Assembly (NCBI GenBank): GCA_913059205.1
Contig: CAJXRM010000002.1
Coordinates: forward strand, 42,963 to 106,962
Source: an uncultured Flavobacteriales bacterium
GTDB taxonomy: Bacteria > Bacteroidota > Bacteroidia > Flavobacteriales_D > Crocinitomicaceae
Reading direction: 5' to 3'
DNA length: 64,000 nt
The number at the start of each line of letters is the position of its first letter. Position 1 is the stretch's first letter. Made by a program: the position numbers and the translations under genes. Shown here piece after piece: positions 16,557-26,632 of this stretch. The notes beneath the pieces are model-generated. The model searched no databases and was not told the DNA's origin. It saw nothing but the letters and a program-made list of their open reading frames with translations.

Positions 16557-19493
16557 ATGAAATTGACTTTTGCATTTCTTCTTCTACTTGTGTGTTCAAT
16601 TGGACAAGCACAAGTTAATTTTCAACAAGCATATCAAGTTGCCCCGTTAGTCCCTTCTGGATTATTGGAAGCTGTTGCGTGGACAAATACGCGCATGGTG
16701 CATTTAGAAAATGTAACTGAAGGATGCTCTGGAATTCCTGTTCCTTATGGAATAATGGGATTACACGAAGATGGTAAAAACTACTTTCTGAAAAATGGTG
16801 AGTTAGTCTCTAATCTTTCTGGTGTTTCAATTGTAAACCAAAAAATCAACCCTGAAAATCAAATTACAGCCTATGCAATCGCATTTTCAGTATTAATGGA
16901 AATTGAAATTGGAGCGAATGGAGATGTAAATAACGGAAATGCGATTCGTAATGTATTACACCAACTTTCTGAAATTCCAGAAGAAGGAATGGTCAATCTG
17001 CTTGCTCGGGACATGCAGGTTTATGAGATTTTGAACTTCATGAAAAACCAAGAAATGGCAAATCATTACGGTTTCACTCCAGCCAATTTTTCGCTCCCAA
17101 CAATTTTTGGCAACCAGAATTTTGCTGTTCTTTCTGGACATAAAATTGAAATTCACCCCACTCAAATAGTTGGAAACAATAATGCTCTATATTCCATTTC
17201 AAGTACAAAATCAACAGAATTCGGTCCAGCGATTTGGAATCCAACTCCGGCTTGCAATTACAGCTCTAGAAGTGGTGTTGCTGTTTCTGCAATAACAATC
17301 CACACTATTCAAGGTTCTTATGCTGGAGCAATTTCTTGGTCGCAAAACTGCTCTTCCAATGTTTCATATCACTATGTTATCCGTTCTTCTGATGGTCAAA
17401 TAACGCAAATGGTTTCTGAGGCAAATAAGGCTTGGCATGTTGGGTCTGAAAATCCGTATACAATCGGTTATGAACACGAAGGTTATGTCGACAATCCTGT
17501 TTGGTACACCGATACATTGTATGGAAGTTCGGCTGCCATCAGTCGTGATGTTGTAAACAGTGGCTATGGAATTCCAGCTCACCGCACGTATTACGGCGTT
17601 GCGACTATCGGAACAAATCTACTAGGAAATTGCACCAAAATTAAAGGTCATCAGCATTATGCAAACCAATCTCATACAGATCCTGGTATCAACTGGAATT
17701 GGGAAAAATACTATCGCTTAATCAACAATAATCCCTCTATAACTTTGCTCACAAATCCTTCTGATCCATTTTTTGATACTGGCGGAGCAGTCGGGAATTA
17801 CCAAGATGATGAACGTGAAATTTGGGTTATTGAACCTGCAAATGCACAATCTGTGACGCTAAACTTTACAAGTTTTAATGTGGAATCTGGTTACGACAAT
17901 CTTTTCATCTACGATGGAAACTCGATTGACGCACCTCTTATTGGTTCATATACTGGTACGAATTCTCCCGGAAATATAACTTCAACAGGTGGTGCTTTGA
18001 CGGTTGAGTTTAGAAGTGATTGCGCAACGATGTCTTCGGGTTGGGAGGCAAATTATACTTCGGTCCAATTGTCGAATAATTTCCCTTCAACTTCTATTTT
18101 AGCAGGAAACACATGGGAAATTGATGACTTTCAGATTAATTTTTCTGATACCGATGCAGACAATGATGTGGCCCAACAATTCTATTTGATTGATCAAAAA
18201 GAAGTTACTGACGTAGAATGGTCTGCGGACGGCAGCTTTGGTTTTGCCGATGAGATTTTTAACGACAGTGATGACAATTGGACGAACATCAATGGAACAT
18301 TTTCTTTGGTATTTGGAGCATACACATTCACTGATATTTCCAACGGAAATTCTAACTCTTCAATGAATGTCGTACAAAATAGTAGTTCAAACTATTTATA
18401 TACTTGGGAACAAACAATAACCAGTTCTTCAACCAGTCAGCGAGCTGGAATGCATTTCTTCTGTAGTGATGTCACGCAAACAAATAGAGGGAATTCTTAT
18501 TTCATCTTCTTACGAGAAAATGACGACAAAGCACAAATTTATTCGGTCGACAACAATATTTTTAATCTGGAAGTTGACATTCCGTATACTATTGAAGTTG
18601 GACAAACTTATTTTATTAAAACAATTTACAATCCAACTTCAGGTTTAATTCAATTGTTCATCGATGATGCATTTGTTGGAAGTTGGACAGACCCAACACC
18701 AATGACGAGTGGCAATGCAATTTCATTGAGAACCGCAGGGTGTGAGGCGCGATTTGATAATGTAAAGGTCTACAAATCAAGAGGCGCAACTGTAACTATT
18801 ACAGCTGGTTTGGGAGAAGAGATGAGTATTGAAAGTGAAGGAGCCACTCCAACTGGAAAAATAAAAACAATAGTTGTTGATGAACAACACCATTGGTCAC
18901 CTGAAGTTGAACGGGAATACTTATTGGACTTCTCAGCACCCGATTTTAATTTAATTAATGATGGTTCTTCAAATGATATTGATACGTTTTATACTTCTAC
19001 CTTAGAAGCAAATTGGGATATTTTCGATATACATTCTGCTATTTCTTCGTATACAATCGCTGTGGGAACATTACCCAACACCGCGGATGTTATGCCTTGG
19101 ACTACTAACGGAATCAGTGCAGTTTTTTCAACTGTTTTAGCCAATCCAATTTTTAATACCGTGTATTATGTTTCAATTGAAGCAACAAACAACGCGAATT
19201 TATCATCGATTTTTATTTCAGACGGACAGCGTTATATGGCGGGATTAGGAATTGAAGAACAGTCCAGTTTGAATGATGTGCTTATTTATCCAAATCCAAC
19301 TAGCGAAACCTTCAACATTAAAAATGCACCGAATAATTTAGATGTTCTCATATATGATATGCAAGGAAAACTTTGTTTAACTAGCGAGAATACCTCTGGC
19401 AATATTAATGTTTCAAACTTGTCACATGGGAAATACAACGTTATTTTAAAAGTAGGTAACGCGTTCGTTGTCAAAGAGTTAATTATACAGTAA
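16557..19493 (+). CDS. Secreted N-acetylmuramoyl-L-alanine amidase with CUB domain and T9SS type A sorting domain
   Basis: Exported peptidoglycan-type amidase. A signal peptide (MKLTFAFLLLLVCSIGQAQ) is followed by a family-2 amidase domain at about 240-390. Likely zinc ligands by family comparison are His249 (AITIHTIQG), His365 and Asp375 (KGHQHYANQSHTDPG); the acidic IGYEHEG segment (about 303-309) could supply the catalytic acid. A CUB domain spans about 400-510 (REIWVIEPANAQSVTLNF...NLFIYDGNS...FRSDCATMSSGWEANY). A beta-rich segment that may bind carbohydrate (about 560-745) and a second region (about 790-880) follow. The C-terminal 75 residues (IYPNPTSETFNI...LSHGKYNVILKV) are a T9SS type A signal, so it should cross the outer membrane. 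Target peptidoglycan, own or foreign, is unknown. Confidence 0.9.
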   Translation: MKLTFAFLLLLVCSIGQAQVNFQQAYQVAPLVPSGLLEAVAWTNTRMVHLENVTEGCSGIPVPYGIMGLHEDGKNYFLKNGELVSNLSGVSIVNQKINPENQITAYAIAFSVLMEIEIGANGDVNNGNAIRNVLHQLSEIPEEGMVNLLARDMQVYEILNFMKNQEMANHYGFTPANFSLPTIFGNQNFAVLSGHKIEIHPTQIVGNNNALYSISSTKSTEFGPAIWNPTPACNYSSRSGVAVSAITIHTIQGSYAGAISWSQNCSSNVSYHYVIRSSDGQITQMVSEANKAWHVGSENPYTIGYEHEGYVDNPVWYTDTLYGSSAAISRDVVNSGYGIPAHRTYYGVATIGTNLLGNCTKIKGHQHYANQSHTDPGINWNWEKYYRLINNNPSITLLTNPSDPFFDTGGAVGNYQDDEREIWVIEPANAQSVTLNFTSFNVESGYDNLFIYDGNSIDAPLIGSYTGTNSPGNITSTGGALTVEFRSDCATMSSGWEANYTSVQLSNNFPSTSILAGNTWEIDDFQINFSDTDADNDVAQQFYLIDQKEVTDVEWSADGSFGFADEIFNDSDDNWTNINGTFSLVFGAYTFTDISNGNSNSSMNVVQNSSSNYLYTWEQTITSSSTSQRAGMHFFCSDVTQTNRGNSYFIFLRENDDKAQIYSVDNNIFNLEVDIPYTIEVGQTYFIKTIYNPTSGLIQLFIDDAFVGSWTDPTPMTSGNAISLRTAGCEARFDNVKVYKSRGATVTITAGLGEEMSIESEGATPTGKIKTIVVDEQHHWSPEVEREYLLDFSAPDFNLINDGSSNDIDTFYTSTLEANWDIFDIHSAISSYTIAVGTLPNTADVMPWTTNGISAVFSTVLANPIFNTVYYVSIEATNNANLSSIFISDGQRYMAGLGIEEQSSLNDVLIYPNPTSETFNIKNAPNNLDVLIYDMQGKLCLTSENTSGNINVSNLSHGKYNVILKVGNAFVVKELIIQ

Positions 19494-19500
19494 AAGTCGA

Positions 19501-19533
19501 TTTGGAATATTCATTTATTTTAGCTTAAATTTG
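19501..19533 (+). promoter_or_regulatory. Histidine operon promoter (TTTG-N21-TAAATTTG)
   Basis: TTTG at 19501-19504 and exact -7 box TAAATTTG at 19526-19533, 21 nt apart. Transcription would begin near 19540, giving a leader of about 170 nt before hisG that includes the leader peptide and attenuator. Confidence 0.65.
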
Positions 19534-19552
19534 CACCTCAAGAAACACAGAA

Positions 19553-19612
19553 ATGAATTTTAGTCAAAACCATCATCATCATTTTCATACTTGCTCTCAA
19601 GCGAGGAGTTAA
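19553..19612 (+). CDS. hisL: his operon leader peptide (MNFSQNHHHHFHTCSQARS)
   Basis: A 19-codon ORF just after the his promoter with five histidine codons within six positions (codons 7-10 and 12, all CAT). It is followed 30 nt later by an intrinsic terminator and then hisG. This is the arrangement of ribosome-mediated histidine attenuation: ribosome stalling at the CAT run when charged histidyl-tRNA is scarce should prevent the terminator from forming. It has no resemblance in the flanking residues to enterobacterial HisL, so function is inferred from position and composition. I could not identify the competing antiterminator pairing by eye. Confidence 0.85.
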   Translation: MNFSQNHHHHFHTCSQARS

Positions 19613-19641
19613 TGATATGTGCTGACTTCACAAAATATTAT

Positions 19642-19678
19642 AAACCCGTTTGAGTAAAATCAGACGGGTTTTTTGTTT
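19642..19678 (+). terminator. his operon attenuator terminator
   Basis: A 12-pair stem (19642-19653 with 19660-19671, one G-T pair), built on AAACCCG/CGGGTTT, with a GTAAAA loop, followed by a T-rich stretch (TTTTGTTT). It lies between the leader peptide and the hisG start. Confidence 0.85.
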
Positions 19679-19712
19679 CTCATCAGTTTTACTCAAGCAC
19701 TATTTTAAAAAA

Positions 19713-20570
19713 ATGAGTAAACTAAAAATTGCCATCCAAAAAAGCGGAAGATTAAACGAAGATTCGATAAGACTGTTGGCTTCTTGCGGAATTAAAATCG
19801 ACAATGGGAACGACCAACTCAAAGTAACTGTTCCCAACTTTCCAATTGAATTGCTTTATCTTAGAAATTCGGACATCCCTCAATATTTAGAAGATGGCGT
19901 AGCAGATATCGCCATTGTAGGGGAAAACTTACTAATAGAAAAAGAGAAGAATGTCGAAATCGTTCAGCGTTTAGGTTTTTCCAAATGCAGGGTTTCTGTT
20001 GCCGTTCCAAAAGAAGTTAAATCCGATAGTTTAAGCTACTTCAATGGTAAAAAAATTGCAACTTCCTACCCAAATACACTTCGTAATTTCTTAAACAAAA
20101 ACTTTATAGAAGCGGACATTCACGAGATTTCTGGTTCTGTAGAAATTGCTCCAAACATCGGTTTGGCAGATGGTATTTGTGATATCGTTAGTTCTGGTTC
20201 TACCTTGTTTAAAAACGGATTAAGAGAAACTCAAATCATCTTAAACTCGGAAGCTGTTTTGGCAAAATCGAATGGATTGACTGCTGAGAAAATTGAAATT
20301 TTAGATCGATTGTTGTTCAGAATTCGCGCTGTGCTAAAAGCGAAAAACTCGAAATACATTTTGATGAACGTTCCAAATGAAAGCATCGCAAAAGTGAGCG
20401 CCATTCTACCCGTTTTAAAATCGCCAACAATATTGCCACTGGCCGAAGAAGGATGGAGTTCCTTACACTCTGTTATTGACGAAGACAAGTTCTGGGATGT
20501 TATTGATGAACTCAAAAATGCGGGAGCGGAAGGAATTTTAATTGTACCAATTGATAAAATTGTATTGTAA
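19713..20570 (+). CDS. hisG: ATP phosphoribosyltransferase (long form)
   Basis: First enzyme of histidine synthesis, joining ATP and PRPP to make phosphoribosyl-ATP. The ATG at 19713 (MSKLKIAIQKSGRLNEDS) is the start; a longer reading from TTG 19650 would lie inside the attenuator stem and is rejected. With 285 residues it is the long form: catalytic domain to about 210 (including DGICDIVSSGSTLFKNGLRE), then an ACT-like C-terminal regulatory domain (about 212-285) expected to bind histidine for feedback inhibition, so no HisZ partner is needed. The stop overlaps the hisD start by one base. Confidence 0.96.
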   Translation: MSKLKIAIQKSGRLNEDSIRLLASCGIKIDNGNDQLKVTVPNFPIELLYLRNSDIPQYLEDGVADIAIVGENLLIEKEKNVEIVQRLGFSKCRVSVAVPKEVKSDSLSYFNGKKIATSYPNTLRNFLNKNFIEADIHEISGSVEIAPNIGLADGICDIVSSGSTLFKNGLRETQIILNSEAVLAKSNGLTAEKIEILDRLLFRIRAVLKAKNSKYILMNVPNESIAKVSAILPVLKSPTILPLAEEGWSSLHSVIDEDKFWDVIDELKNAGAEGILIVPIDKIVL

Positions 20571-21859
20571 TGAAAGTAACTGTATTACCAAAAGTCAATG
20601 AATGGAGCGCCCTGTGCGAACGTCCTGTCTTTGATCAATCGCAACTCGAGCAAAATGTTCAAGAGATCATCGAAAACGTGCGTGAAAAAGGCGATGAAGC
20701 ATTGTGTACTTATAGTTTAGCATTTGATGGATTGACAATTGAAAAATTTCTTGTTACCAAGGATGAAATTGAATTGGCAGAAAATAACGTTAGCCAAGAA
20801 CTAAAAAATGCAATTCAACTCGCTAAATCGAACATTGAAAAATTTCACGTTTCGCAACTTGAAGAATCCAAAGTGATTGAAACTTCTATTGGTGTGAAAT
20901 GTTGGAGAAAAAGTGTGGGCATTGAAAAAGTTGGTTTATACATTCCAGGAGGAACAGCACCGTTGTTTTCAACCATTCTTATGTTGGGAATTCCAGCTCA
21001 AATTGCAGGTTGCAATGAAGTTATTCTCTGCACGCCTCCTCAAAAAGATGGAAGTTTAAATCCTGCTATTCTTTATACTGCAAATCTAGTAGGTATCACT
21101 AAAATTTATAAAGTCGGTGGCGCTCAAGCAATCGCTGCGATGGCTTTTGGAACTACACAAATTCCTCAAGTTTACAAGATTTTTGGTCCTGGAAATCAAT
21201 ACGTGACTAAAGCAAAAGAACTCATCCAACGTGAAGGTATCGCAATTGATATGCCTGCTGGTCCAAGTGAAGTTCTCATTGTCGCTGATGAAACATGCAA
21301 TCCTTCATTTGTCGCTGCTGATTTACTTTCTCAAGCAGAACACGGAGCAGACAGTCAGGTCATTCTATTGAGCGACTCAATGGAAATTATTCAAGAAGTG
21401 ATGAACGAATTGGATCAACAACTGGAACAATTGCCGCGTAAAGAATTTGCCGAAAAAGCATTGAGCTGCAGTCGTGCAATTCAATTGAATTCAATTGAAA
21501 CGTGTATCGACTTTAGTAACAACTACGCTCCAGAACACTTAATTATCGCTTCCGAAAATGCCGATAAATATGTCGATTCAATTGTAAACGCTGGATCTGT
21601 GTTTATAGGAAATTACAGTTGTGAAAGTGCAGGCGATTATGCCAGCGGGACAAATCACACCTTGCCAACAAATGGTTATGCGAAAAACTACAGTGGAGTT
21701 TCTGTCGATAGTTTTGTTCGCAAAATCACCTTTCAATCACTCAACAAAAATGGCATTCAAAACATTGGTCCTGCCATCGAACTAATGGCGGAAGCAGAAG
21801 CACTTTTCGCTCACAAAAATGCAGTAACAATTCGTCTTAAATCTATCCAAAATGATTGA
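20570..21859 (+). CDS. hisD: Histidinol dehydrogenase
   Basis: Zinc enzyme carrying out the last two oxidations, histidinol to histidinal to histidine, with NAD. Conserved family segments are readable: YIPGGTAPLFSTILM, KVGGAQAIAAMAFGT, KIFGPGNQYVTKAK, DMPAGPSEVLIVAD, LSQAEHGADSQV (substrate/metal region) and NYAPEHLII. Its 429 residues are typical. The start overlaps the hisG stop by one base and its end overlaps hisC by 8 nt. Confidence 0.97.
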   Translation: MKVTVLPKVNEWSALCERPVFDQSQLEQNVQEIIENVREKGDEALCTYSLAFDGLTIEKFLVTKDEIELAENNVSQELKNAIQLAKSNIEKFHVSQLEESKVIETSIGVKCWRKSVGIEKVGLYIPGGTAPLFSTILMLGIPAQIAGCNEVILCTPPQKDGSLNPAILYTANLVGITKIYKVGGAQAIAAMAFGTTQIPQVYKIFGPGNQYVTKAKELIQREGIAIDMPAGPSEVLIVADETCNPSFVAADLLSQAEHGADSQVILLSDSMEIIQEVMNELDQQLEQLPRKEFAEKALSCSRAIQLNSIETCIDFSNNYAPEHLIIASENADKYVDSIVNAGSVFIGNYSCESAGDYASGTNHTLPTNGYAKNYSGVSVDSFVRKITFQSLNKNGIQNIGPAIELMAEAEALFAHKNAVTIRLKSIQND

Positions 21860-22883
21860 ACTAAATAACCTTATTCGAGACAACATAAAAGCGCTCAAAC
21901 CATACGCTAGTGCACGCGATGAATTTTCAGGAACGGAAGGTGTTTTTTTGGATGCAAATGAAAATCCTTTTGGTGATTTAAATCGTTATCCTGATCCTTA
22001 TCAAATGGAACTAAAAACAGCTCTTGGGAAGGTCAAAAATATCGATTCAAATTCCATGTTTATTGGAAATGGAAGTGACGAAGTCATCGATTTATTGTAC
22101 CGAATTTTTTGCAATCCTGGAAAAGATAAAGCCCTCACTTTTTCTCCGACGTATGGTATGTATGATGTCTCCGCAGCAATCAATGATGTTGAGCTTCTCA
22201 AAGTAGAATTGGATGAAAATTTCAAATTGGATTTCGATAAACTAGCACCGTTTCTTGAGAACGATTCGTTGAAATTAATTCTCATTTGTTCGCCCAACAA
22301 CCCAACAGGAAACAGCTTCGATTTCACCCTAACAGAGCGAATTATCGCAAATTTCAATGGAATTGTTCTGGTTGATGAAGCTTACATCGATTTTAGTGAT
22401 ACACGATCAACAACAGAATTGATTGGGAAATATCCAAATTTAATCGTGAGTCAGACCTTCAGTAAGGCACGAGGGTTGGCCGCTGCTCGCGTTGGAATTG
22501 CCTATTCAAATCCAGAAATAATTGCCTTACTCAATAAAGTGAAACCACCTTACAATGTGAGTTTATTAAATCAACAAGCGGCAATTCTAGCACTGGAAAA
22601 TAGGGCCCAATTTGATGCTGATTTACAACTCATTCTATCTGAAAAAGAAGTGCTCAAAAATCAGCTTGAAGCATTGGAAATTGTAGTTCAAATTTACCCA
22701 TCGGATGCCAACTTTTTTCTGATCGAAGTGAAAGACGCAAATCGTGTTTATCAGAATTTAGTTGACCAAAAAATCATCGTCCGAAACCGCAATCAAGTGG
22801 TACGAAATTGCATTCGAATTACGGTCGGAAACAGCTCAGAAAATCAACAACTTATTACTGCTTTAAAAACAATAGAATTATGA
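21852..22883 (+). CDS. hisC: Histidinol-phosphate aminotransferase
   Basis: PLP-dependent fold-type I transaminase converting imidazole-acetol phosphate to histidinol phosphate with glutamate. Hallmarks are [16 protein letters not shown] at the N terminus, the NPTG motif ([12 protein letters not shown]), VDEAYIDF with the cofactor-binding aspartate, and the PLP lysine in [16 protein letters not shown] (Lys205). At 343 residues it has family length. It begins inside the end of hisD and ends in an ATGA overlap with hisB. Confidence 0.97.
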   Translation: MIELNNLIRDNIKALKPYASARDEFSGTEGVFLDANENPFGDLNRYPDPYQMELKTALGKVKNIDSNSMFIGNGSDEVIDLLYRIFCNPGKDKALTFSPTYGMYDVSAAINDVELLKVELDENFKLDFDKLAPFLENDSLKLILICSPNNPTGNSFDFTLTERIIANFNGIVLVDEAYIDFSDTRSTTELIGKYPNLIVSQTFSKARGLAAARVGIAYSNPEIIALLNKVKPPYNVSLLNQQAAILALENRAQFDADLQLILSEKEVLKNQLEALEIVVQIYPSDANFFLIEVKDANRVYQNLVDQKIIVRNRNQVVRNCIRITVGNSSENQQLITALKTIEL

Positions 22884-23971
22884 AAAAAGTACTTTTTATA
22901 GACCGCGACGGAACCCTCGTTATTGAACCACCAATCGATTATCAATTGGACAGTTTAGAGAAGTTAGAATTTTATCCTGGAGTGTTTTCTGCATTGTCAA
23001 AAATTGCACAAGAACTCGATTTCGAAATTGTAATGGTGACAAATCAAGATGGACTTGGAACAGATTCATTCCCAGAAGAAACATTCTGGCCAGCTCAAAA
23101 TAAAATCATACAGGCATTTGAAAATGAAGGTGTGAAATTTTCATCCATTCTCATCGACAAAAGTTTTCCTGCTGACAATGCACCAACACGTAAACCACGA
23201 ACCGGACTTTTGAATGCATACATCTATGGTAACTACGACCTGCAAAATTCATTCGTGATTGGAGATCGAGAAACGGACATTCAATTGGCGGAAAATTTAG
23301 GAGCGCAAGGAATCTTCATTGGCGAAAGTTGTGATCGCCCGACTGCGTTAACAACTTCAAATTGGGCGGACATCTATTCCTTTCTTAAATCAAAACCAAG
23401 AGTTGCAACTCGTGTTCGAAAAACAAACGAAACAGATATTAAGGTTGAACTGAATTTAGACGGAAGTGGAAAAAACGCTATCGACACTGGAATTGGTTTC
23501 TTCGATCACATGTTGGAGCAAATTGCAAAACACGGTGCAATCGATTTAACGGTTCAGGTAAAGGGAGATTTAGAAATTGACGAGCACCACACCATTGAAG
23601 ATGTTGCTATAACATTAGGTGAATCTTTCCTAGAAGCACTTGGTTCCAAAAAAGGAATTGAACGCTACGGTTTTTTACTCCCAATGGACGATTGTTTAAG
23701 TCAAGTTGCCATTGATTTTGGCGGAAGACCTTGGTTGGTTTGGGAAGCTGATTTCAAACGCGAAATGATTGGAGAAATGCCAACAGAAATGTTCATGCAC
23801 TTCTTTAAATCATTTAGTGATGGGGCCCGTTGCAACTTGAACATTAAAGCTGAAGGAGAAAACGAGCACCACAAGATTGAATCCATTTTTAAAGGCTTTG
23901 CGAAGGCGATAAAGATGGCGGTGAAAGGAACAAATGACTATTCAATACCAAGTACAAAAGGAAGCTTATGA
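22880..23971 (+). CDS. hisB: Bifunctional histidinol-phosphatase / imidazoleglycerol-phosphate dehydratase
   Basis: Fusion enzyme for two steps. Residues 1-165 are a HAD phosphatase: FIDRDGTLV with the nucleophilic aspartate, VTNQDG, and [14 protein letters not shown]. Residues about 170-363 are imidazoleglycerol-phosphate dehydratase with paired histidine motifs [25 protein letters not shown] and [12 protein letters not shown] that bind manganese. The ATG at 22880 is chosen over an upstream in-frame TTG (22808), since the HAD motif starts directly after it and it makes the usual 4-nt overlap with hisC. The fusion resembles the enterobacterial HisB layout, also normal in Bacteroidota. Confidence 0.96.
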   Translation: MKKVLFIDRDGTLVIEPPIDYQLDSLEKLEFYPGVFSALSKIAQELDFEIVMVTNQDGLGTDSFPEETFWPAQNKIIQAFENEGVKFSSILIDKSFPADNAPTRKPRTGLLNAYIYGNYDLQNSFVIGDRETDIQLAENLGAQGIFIGESCDRPTALTTSNWADIYSFLKSKPRVATRVRKTNETDIKVELNLDGSGKNAIDTGIGFFDHMLEQIAKHGAIDLTVQVKGDLEIDEHHTIEDVAITLGESFLEALGSKKGIERYGFLLPMDDCLSQVAIDFGGRPWLVWEADFKREMIGEMPTEMFMHFFKSFSDGARCNLNIKAEGENEHHKIESIFKGFAKAIKMAVKGTNDYSIPSTKGSL

Positions 23972-24546
23972 TTGCAATTGTAAAATACAACGCTGGAAAC
24001 ATTCGCTCAGTTCAAAACGCATTAACGCGACTTGGATATGCATCTGTAGTGACAGATAATCCTGCTTTAATTCAAGCCGCTGACAAGGTGATTTTCCCAG
24101 GTGTTGGAGAAGCGAGTTCTGCTATGAAATACATTTCTGAGCGCGGATTAGATGAAGTGATTAAGCAATTGAATCAACCTGTGTTGGGCATTTGTTTAGG
24201 ACTACAATTGATGTGCTTTTCCAGCGAAGAAGGTGAAACAAAATGCCTTGGAATCTTTGACAATGAAGTTCAAAAATTTCGAGGTAATGCACTTATCCCA
24301 CAAATGGGTTGGAATGAATTAACGGATTTGAAAAGCGATTTATTCGTAGATGTGAAACAATTCAGTGACGTGTACTTCGTACACAGTTATTTTGCAAATG
24401 TCAATGAAAACACAATCGCTACGTGCAATTACATTCAAACGTTTAGTGCTGCAATTCAAAAGAATAATTTTTACGCTACCCAATTTCACCCAGAGAAATC
24501 GGCTGGAATCGGTGAGCAAATCTTACTTAATTTTTTACAGTTATGA
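23968..24546 (+). CDS. hisH: Imidazole glycerol phosphate synthase, glutamine amidotransferase subunit
   Basis: Class I glutaminase supplying ammonia to HisF. The nucleophile cysteine is in [10 protein letters not shown] and the His-Glu pair in [11 protein letters not shown]. The N terminus [18 protein letters not shown] and [11 protein letters not shown] are family segments. Its 192 residues are standard. It overlaps hisB and hisA by 4 nt each (ATGA), keeping expression coupled. Confidence 0.96.
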   Translation: MIAIVKYNAGNIRSVQNALTRLGYASVVTDNPALIQAADKVIFPGVGEASSAMKYISERGLDEVIKQLNQPVLGICLGLQLMCFSSEEGETKCLGIFDNEVQKFRGNALIPQMGWNELTDLKSDLFVDVKQFSDVYFVHSYFANVNENTIATCNYIQTFSAAIQKNNFYATQFHPEKSAGIGEQILLNFLQL

Positions 24547-25256
24547 GAATAATTCCTGCAATAGATATCATCGATGGTAAATGTGTACGTCTCACAAAAG
24601 GCGACTACGCTACCAAAAAAATATACAATGAAAATCCTGTTGAAGTCGCGAAGGAATTTGCCGCAAACGGTATAACATTTCTTCACTTGGTGGATTTGGA
24701 TGGAGCAAAATCCAATCAAATTGTGAACTACCGTGTATTAGAGAACATCGTCCGAGAAACTGGCCTTTTGGTCGATTTTGGAGGAGGCTTAAAAACCGAC
24801 AAAGATTTGAAAATTGCATTTGATTCAGGTGCAAATCAGATTACTGGTGGAAGCATTGCTGTGAAAAACGAAGCGCTTTTTTCTTCTTGGATTGAAACAT
24901 ATGGAGCAAATAAAATCATTCTTGGCGCAGACTGTTTGAATGAAAAAATTGCAATCAACGGATGGCTCGAAGATTCTGAATTGGATGTTTTTGAATTCAT
25001 TCAGAAATACCAATCCAAAGGAATACAATCTGTGATCTGCACCGATATTTCAAAAGATGGAATGCTCGAAGGTCCTTCATTCGACCTTTACAAAGAAATC
25101 CTTTCCAAGAATGCAATCAACTTAATTGCAAGTGGCGGTGTTTCCAACATAAACGATTTAATCCAACTCAAAGAAATTGGATGCGAAGGAGTAATCGTTG
25201 GAAAAGCAATCTACGAAGGCAACATTTCACTTAAAGAACTCAGCTTATTATGTTAA
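24543..25256 (+). CDS. hisA: Phosphoribosylformimino-5-aminoimidazole carboxamide ribotide isomerase
   Basis: TIM-barrel isomerase (ProFAR isomerase) opening the ribose of ProFAR. It starts [22 protein letters not shown] with the catalytic aspartate in [23 protein letters not shown] forms a phosphate-binding loop, [14 protein letters not shown] carries the second catalytic aspartate, and [11 protein letters not shown] the C-terminal phosphate loop. At 237 residues it is typical. The gene overlaps hisH by 4 nt and hisF by 7 nt. Confidence 0.96.
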   Translation: MRIIPAIDIIDGKCVRLTKGDYATKKIYNENPVEVAKEFAANGITFLHLVDLDGAKSNQIVNYRVLENIVRETGLLVDFGGGLKTDKDLKIAFDSGANQITGGSIAVKNEALFSSWIETYGANKIILGADCLNEKIAINGWLEDSELDVFEFIQKYQSKGIQSVICTDISKDGMLEGPSFDLYKEILSKNAINLIASGGVSNINDLIQLKEIGCEGVIVGKAIYEGNISLKELSLLC

Positions 25257-26002
25257 AACGAAGAATCATTCCTTGTCTTGATATTCAAAACGGTCGAACA
25301 GTTAAGGGAATAAATTTTGAAGAAATCCGCGACGCCGGAGACCCTGTTGAGCTCGCAAAAAAATACGTAAAAGATGGTGCTGACGAACTTGTCTTTTTGG
25401 ACATCACTGCAACCGTGGAGAAACGTAAAACCTTGTTAGAATTGGTGGAGAAAATTGCCGCAGAAATCAATATTCCATTTACAGTGGGTGGAGGAATAAA
25501 CAACATCGAAGATGTCACACGATTGATTGCCGCTGGAGCTGATAAAGTTTCGATCAACTCCTCTGCAGTAAAGCGTCCTGAATTAATCAGTGAAATAGCC
25601 AATCAATTTGGAAGTCAATGCGTTGTTGTGGCAATTGATACTAAAAAGGTCGATGATACCTGGTACGTTTATACACACGGTGGAAGAACAGCAACTGAAT
25701 TAAAAACAATTGACTGGGCAAGGCAAGCTGTTGAACTTGGCGCAGGTGAAATCCTTCTTACATCCATGAACAACGATGGAACAAAATCTGGATTTGCCTT
25801 GGACGTAACGCGAGAAGTCTCCAATGCCATTAATGTCCCTGTAATTGCCTCTGGTGGAGCGGGAAGAAAAGAAGATTTCGACACACTTTTTCAAACTACC
25901 AAAGCAACGGGCGGACTTGCAGCAAGCATCTTTCACTACAATGAAATTCCAATTACAGAATTAAAAACATATTTAAAAACACTTAAAATACCAATACGAT
26001 GA
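25250..26002 (+). CDS. hisF: Imidazole glycerol phosphate synthase, cyclase subunit
   Basis: TIM-barrel cyclase that forms imidazole glycerol phosphate and AICAR with ammonia from HisH. It opens [19 protein letters not shown] with the catalytic aspartate in CLDI, and has [36 protein letters not shown] with the second aspartate, and [13 protein letters not shown]. At 250 residues it is standard. It overlaps hisA and the hisIE gene. The AICAR released can be used by PurH, which is encoded elsewhere in this window (48.8 kb). Confidence 0.97.
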   Translation: MLKRRIIPCLDIQNGRTVKGINFEEIRDAGDPVELAKKYVKDGADELVFLDITATVEKRKTLLELVEKIAAEINIPFTVGGGINNIEDVTRLIAAGADKVSINSSAVKRPELISEIANQFGSQCVVVAIDTKKVDDTWYVYTHGGRTATELKTIDWARQAVELGAGEILLTSMNNDGTKSGFALDVTREVSNAINVPVIASGGAGRKEDFDTLFQTTKATGGLAASIFHYNEIPITELKTYLKTLKIPIR

Positions 26003-26586
26003 ACATCGATTTCAATAAAAGCAACGGGCTTGTGCCTGTAATTATTCAAAATGCAACCAACTCGCAAGTGTTGATGTTGGGCTACATGAATGAAGAAGCA
26101 TACAACGCAACAAATAACACGGGCCAAGTGACTTTCTTTAGTCGTTCTAAAAACAGAATCTGGATGAAAGGAGAAACCTCTGGAAACACATTGGAAGTGC
26201 AATCAATTGCGTTAGATTGCGACAAAGATACACTTTTGATTCAGGCAATTCCTAATGGTGCGACTTGTCACACAGGTGCAACATCTTGCTTCAAAGAAGA
26301 GACGTCCAAAGGTTTTCTTTATGAATTAGAAAAAACGATTGATGACCGAATTTCAGAAGATGATACCAATTCATATACCAATCAATTGGTCAAAAGAGGA
26401 ATCAATAAAGTGGCTCAAAAAGTAGGTGAAGAAGCTGTTGAAGTAGTTATAGAGGCAAAAGATTCGAACGATGAATTGTTTAAAGAAGAAGTAGCAGATT
26501 TGTTATACCACACCTTAATTCTTCTCAAGGTTAAAAATGTTAAGTTAAGCGAAATAGAGGATGTGCTAAAAACACGAATGAAATAA
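25999..26586 (+). CDS. hisI: Bifunctional phosphoribosyl-AMP cyclohydrolase / phosphoribosyl-ATP pyrophosphatase
   Basis: HisIE fusion catalysing steps 2 and 3 of histidine synthesis. Residues 1-105 are the cyclohydrolase, with the metal-binding DCDKDT segment and cysteines in GATCHTGATSCF. Residues about 108-195 are the all-alpha pyrophosphohydrolase, with KVGEEAVEVVIEAK and EEVADLLYHTLILL. Size (195) is normal for the fusion. It is the last gene of the his operon, overlapping hisF by 4 nt. I see no clear terminator in the 46 nt before the next gene. Confidence 0.96.
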   Translation: MNIDFNKSNGLVPVIIQNATNSQVLMLGYMNEEAYNATNNTGQVTFFSRSKNRIWMKGETSGNTLEVQSIALDCDKDTLLIQAIPNGATCHTGATSCFKEETSKGFLYELEKTIDDRISEDDTNSYTNQLVKRGINKVAQKVGEEAVEVVIEAKDSNDELFKEEVADLLYHTLILLKVKNVKLSEIEDVLKTRMK

Positions 26587-26632
26587 ATTGATTAGAAACA
26601 CTTAACTTCGATGCAAAATAAGACTGATTTAA

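Noticed and set aside
19650..19712. Longer hisG from a TTG at 19650.
   Set aside because: The extra codons cover the attenuator hairpin; the ATG at 19713 matches the HisG family N terminus.
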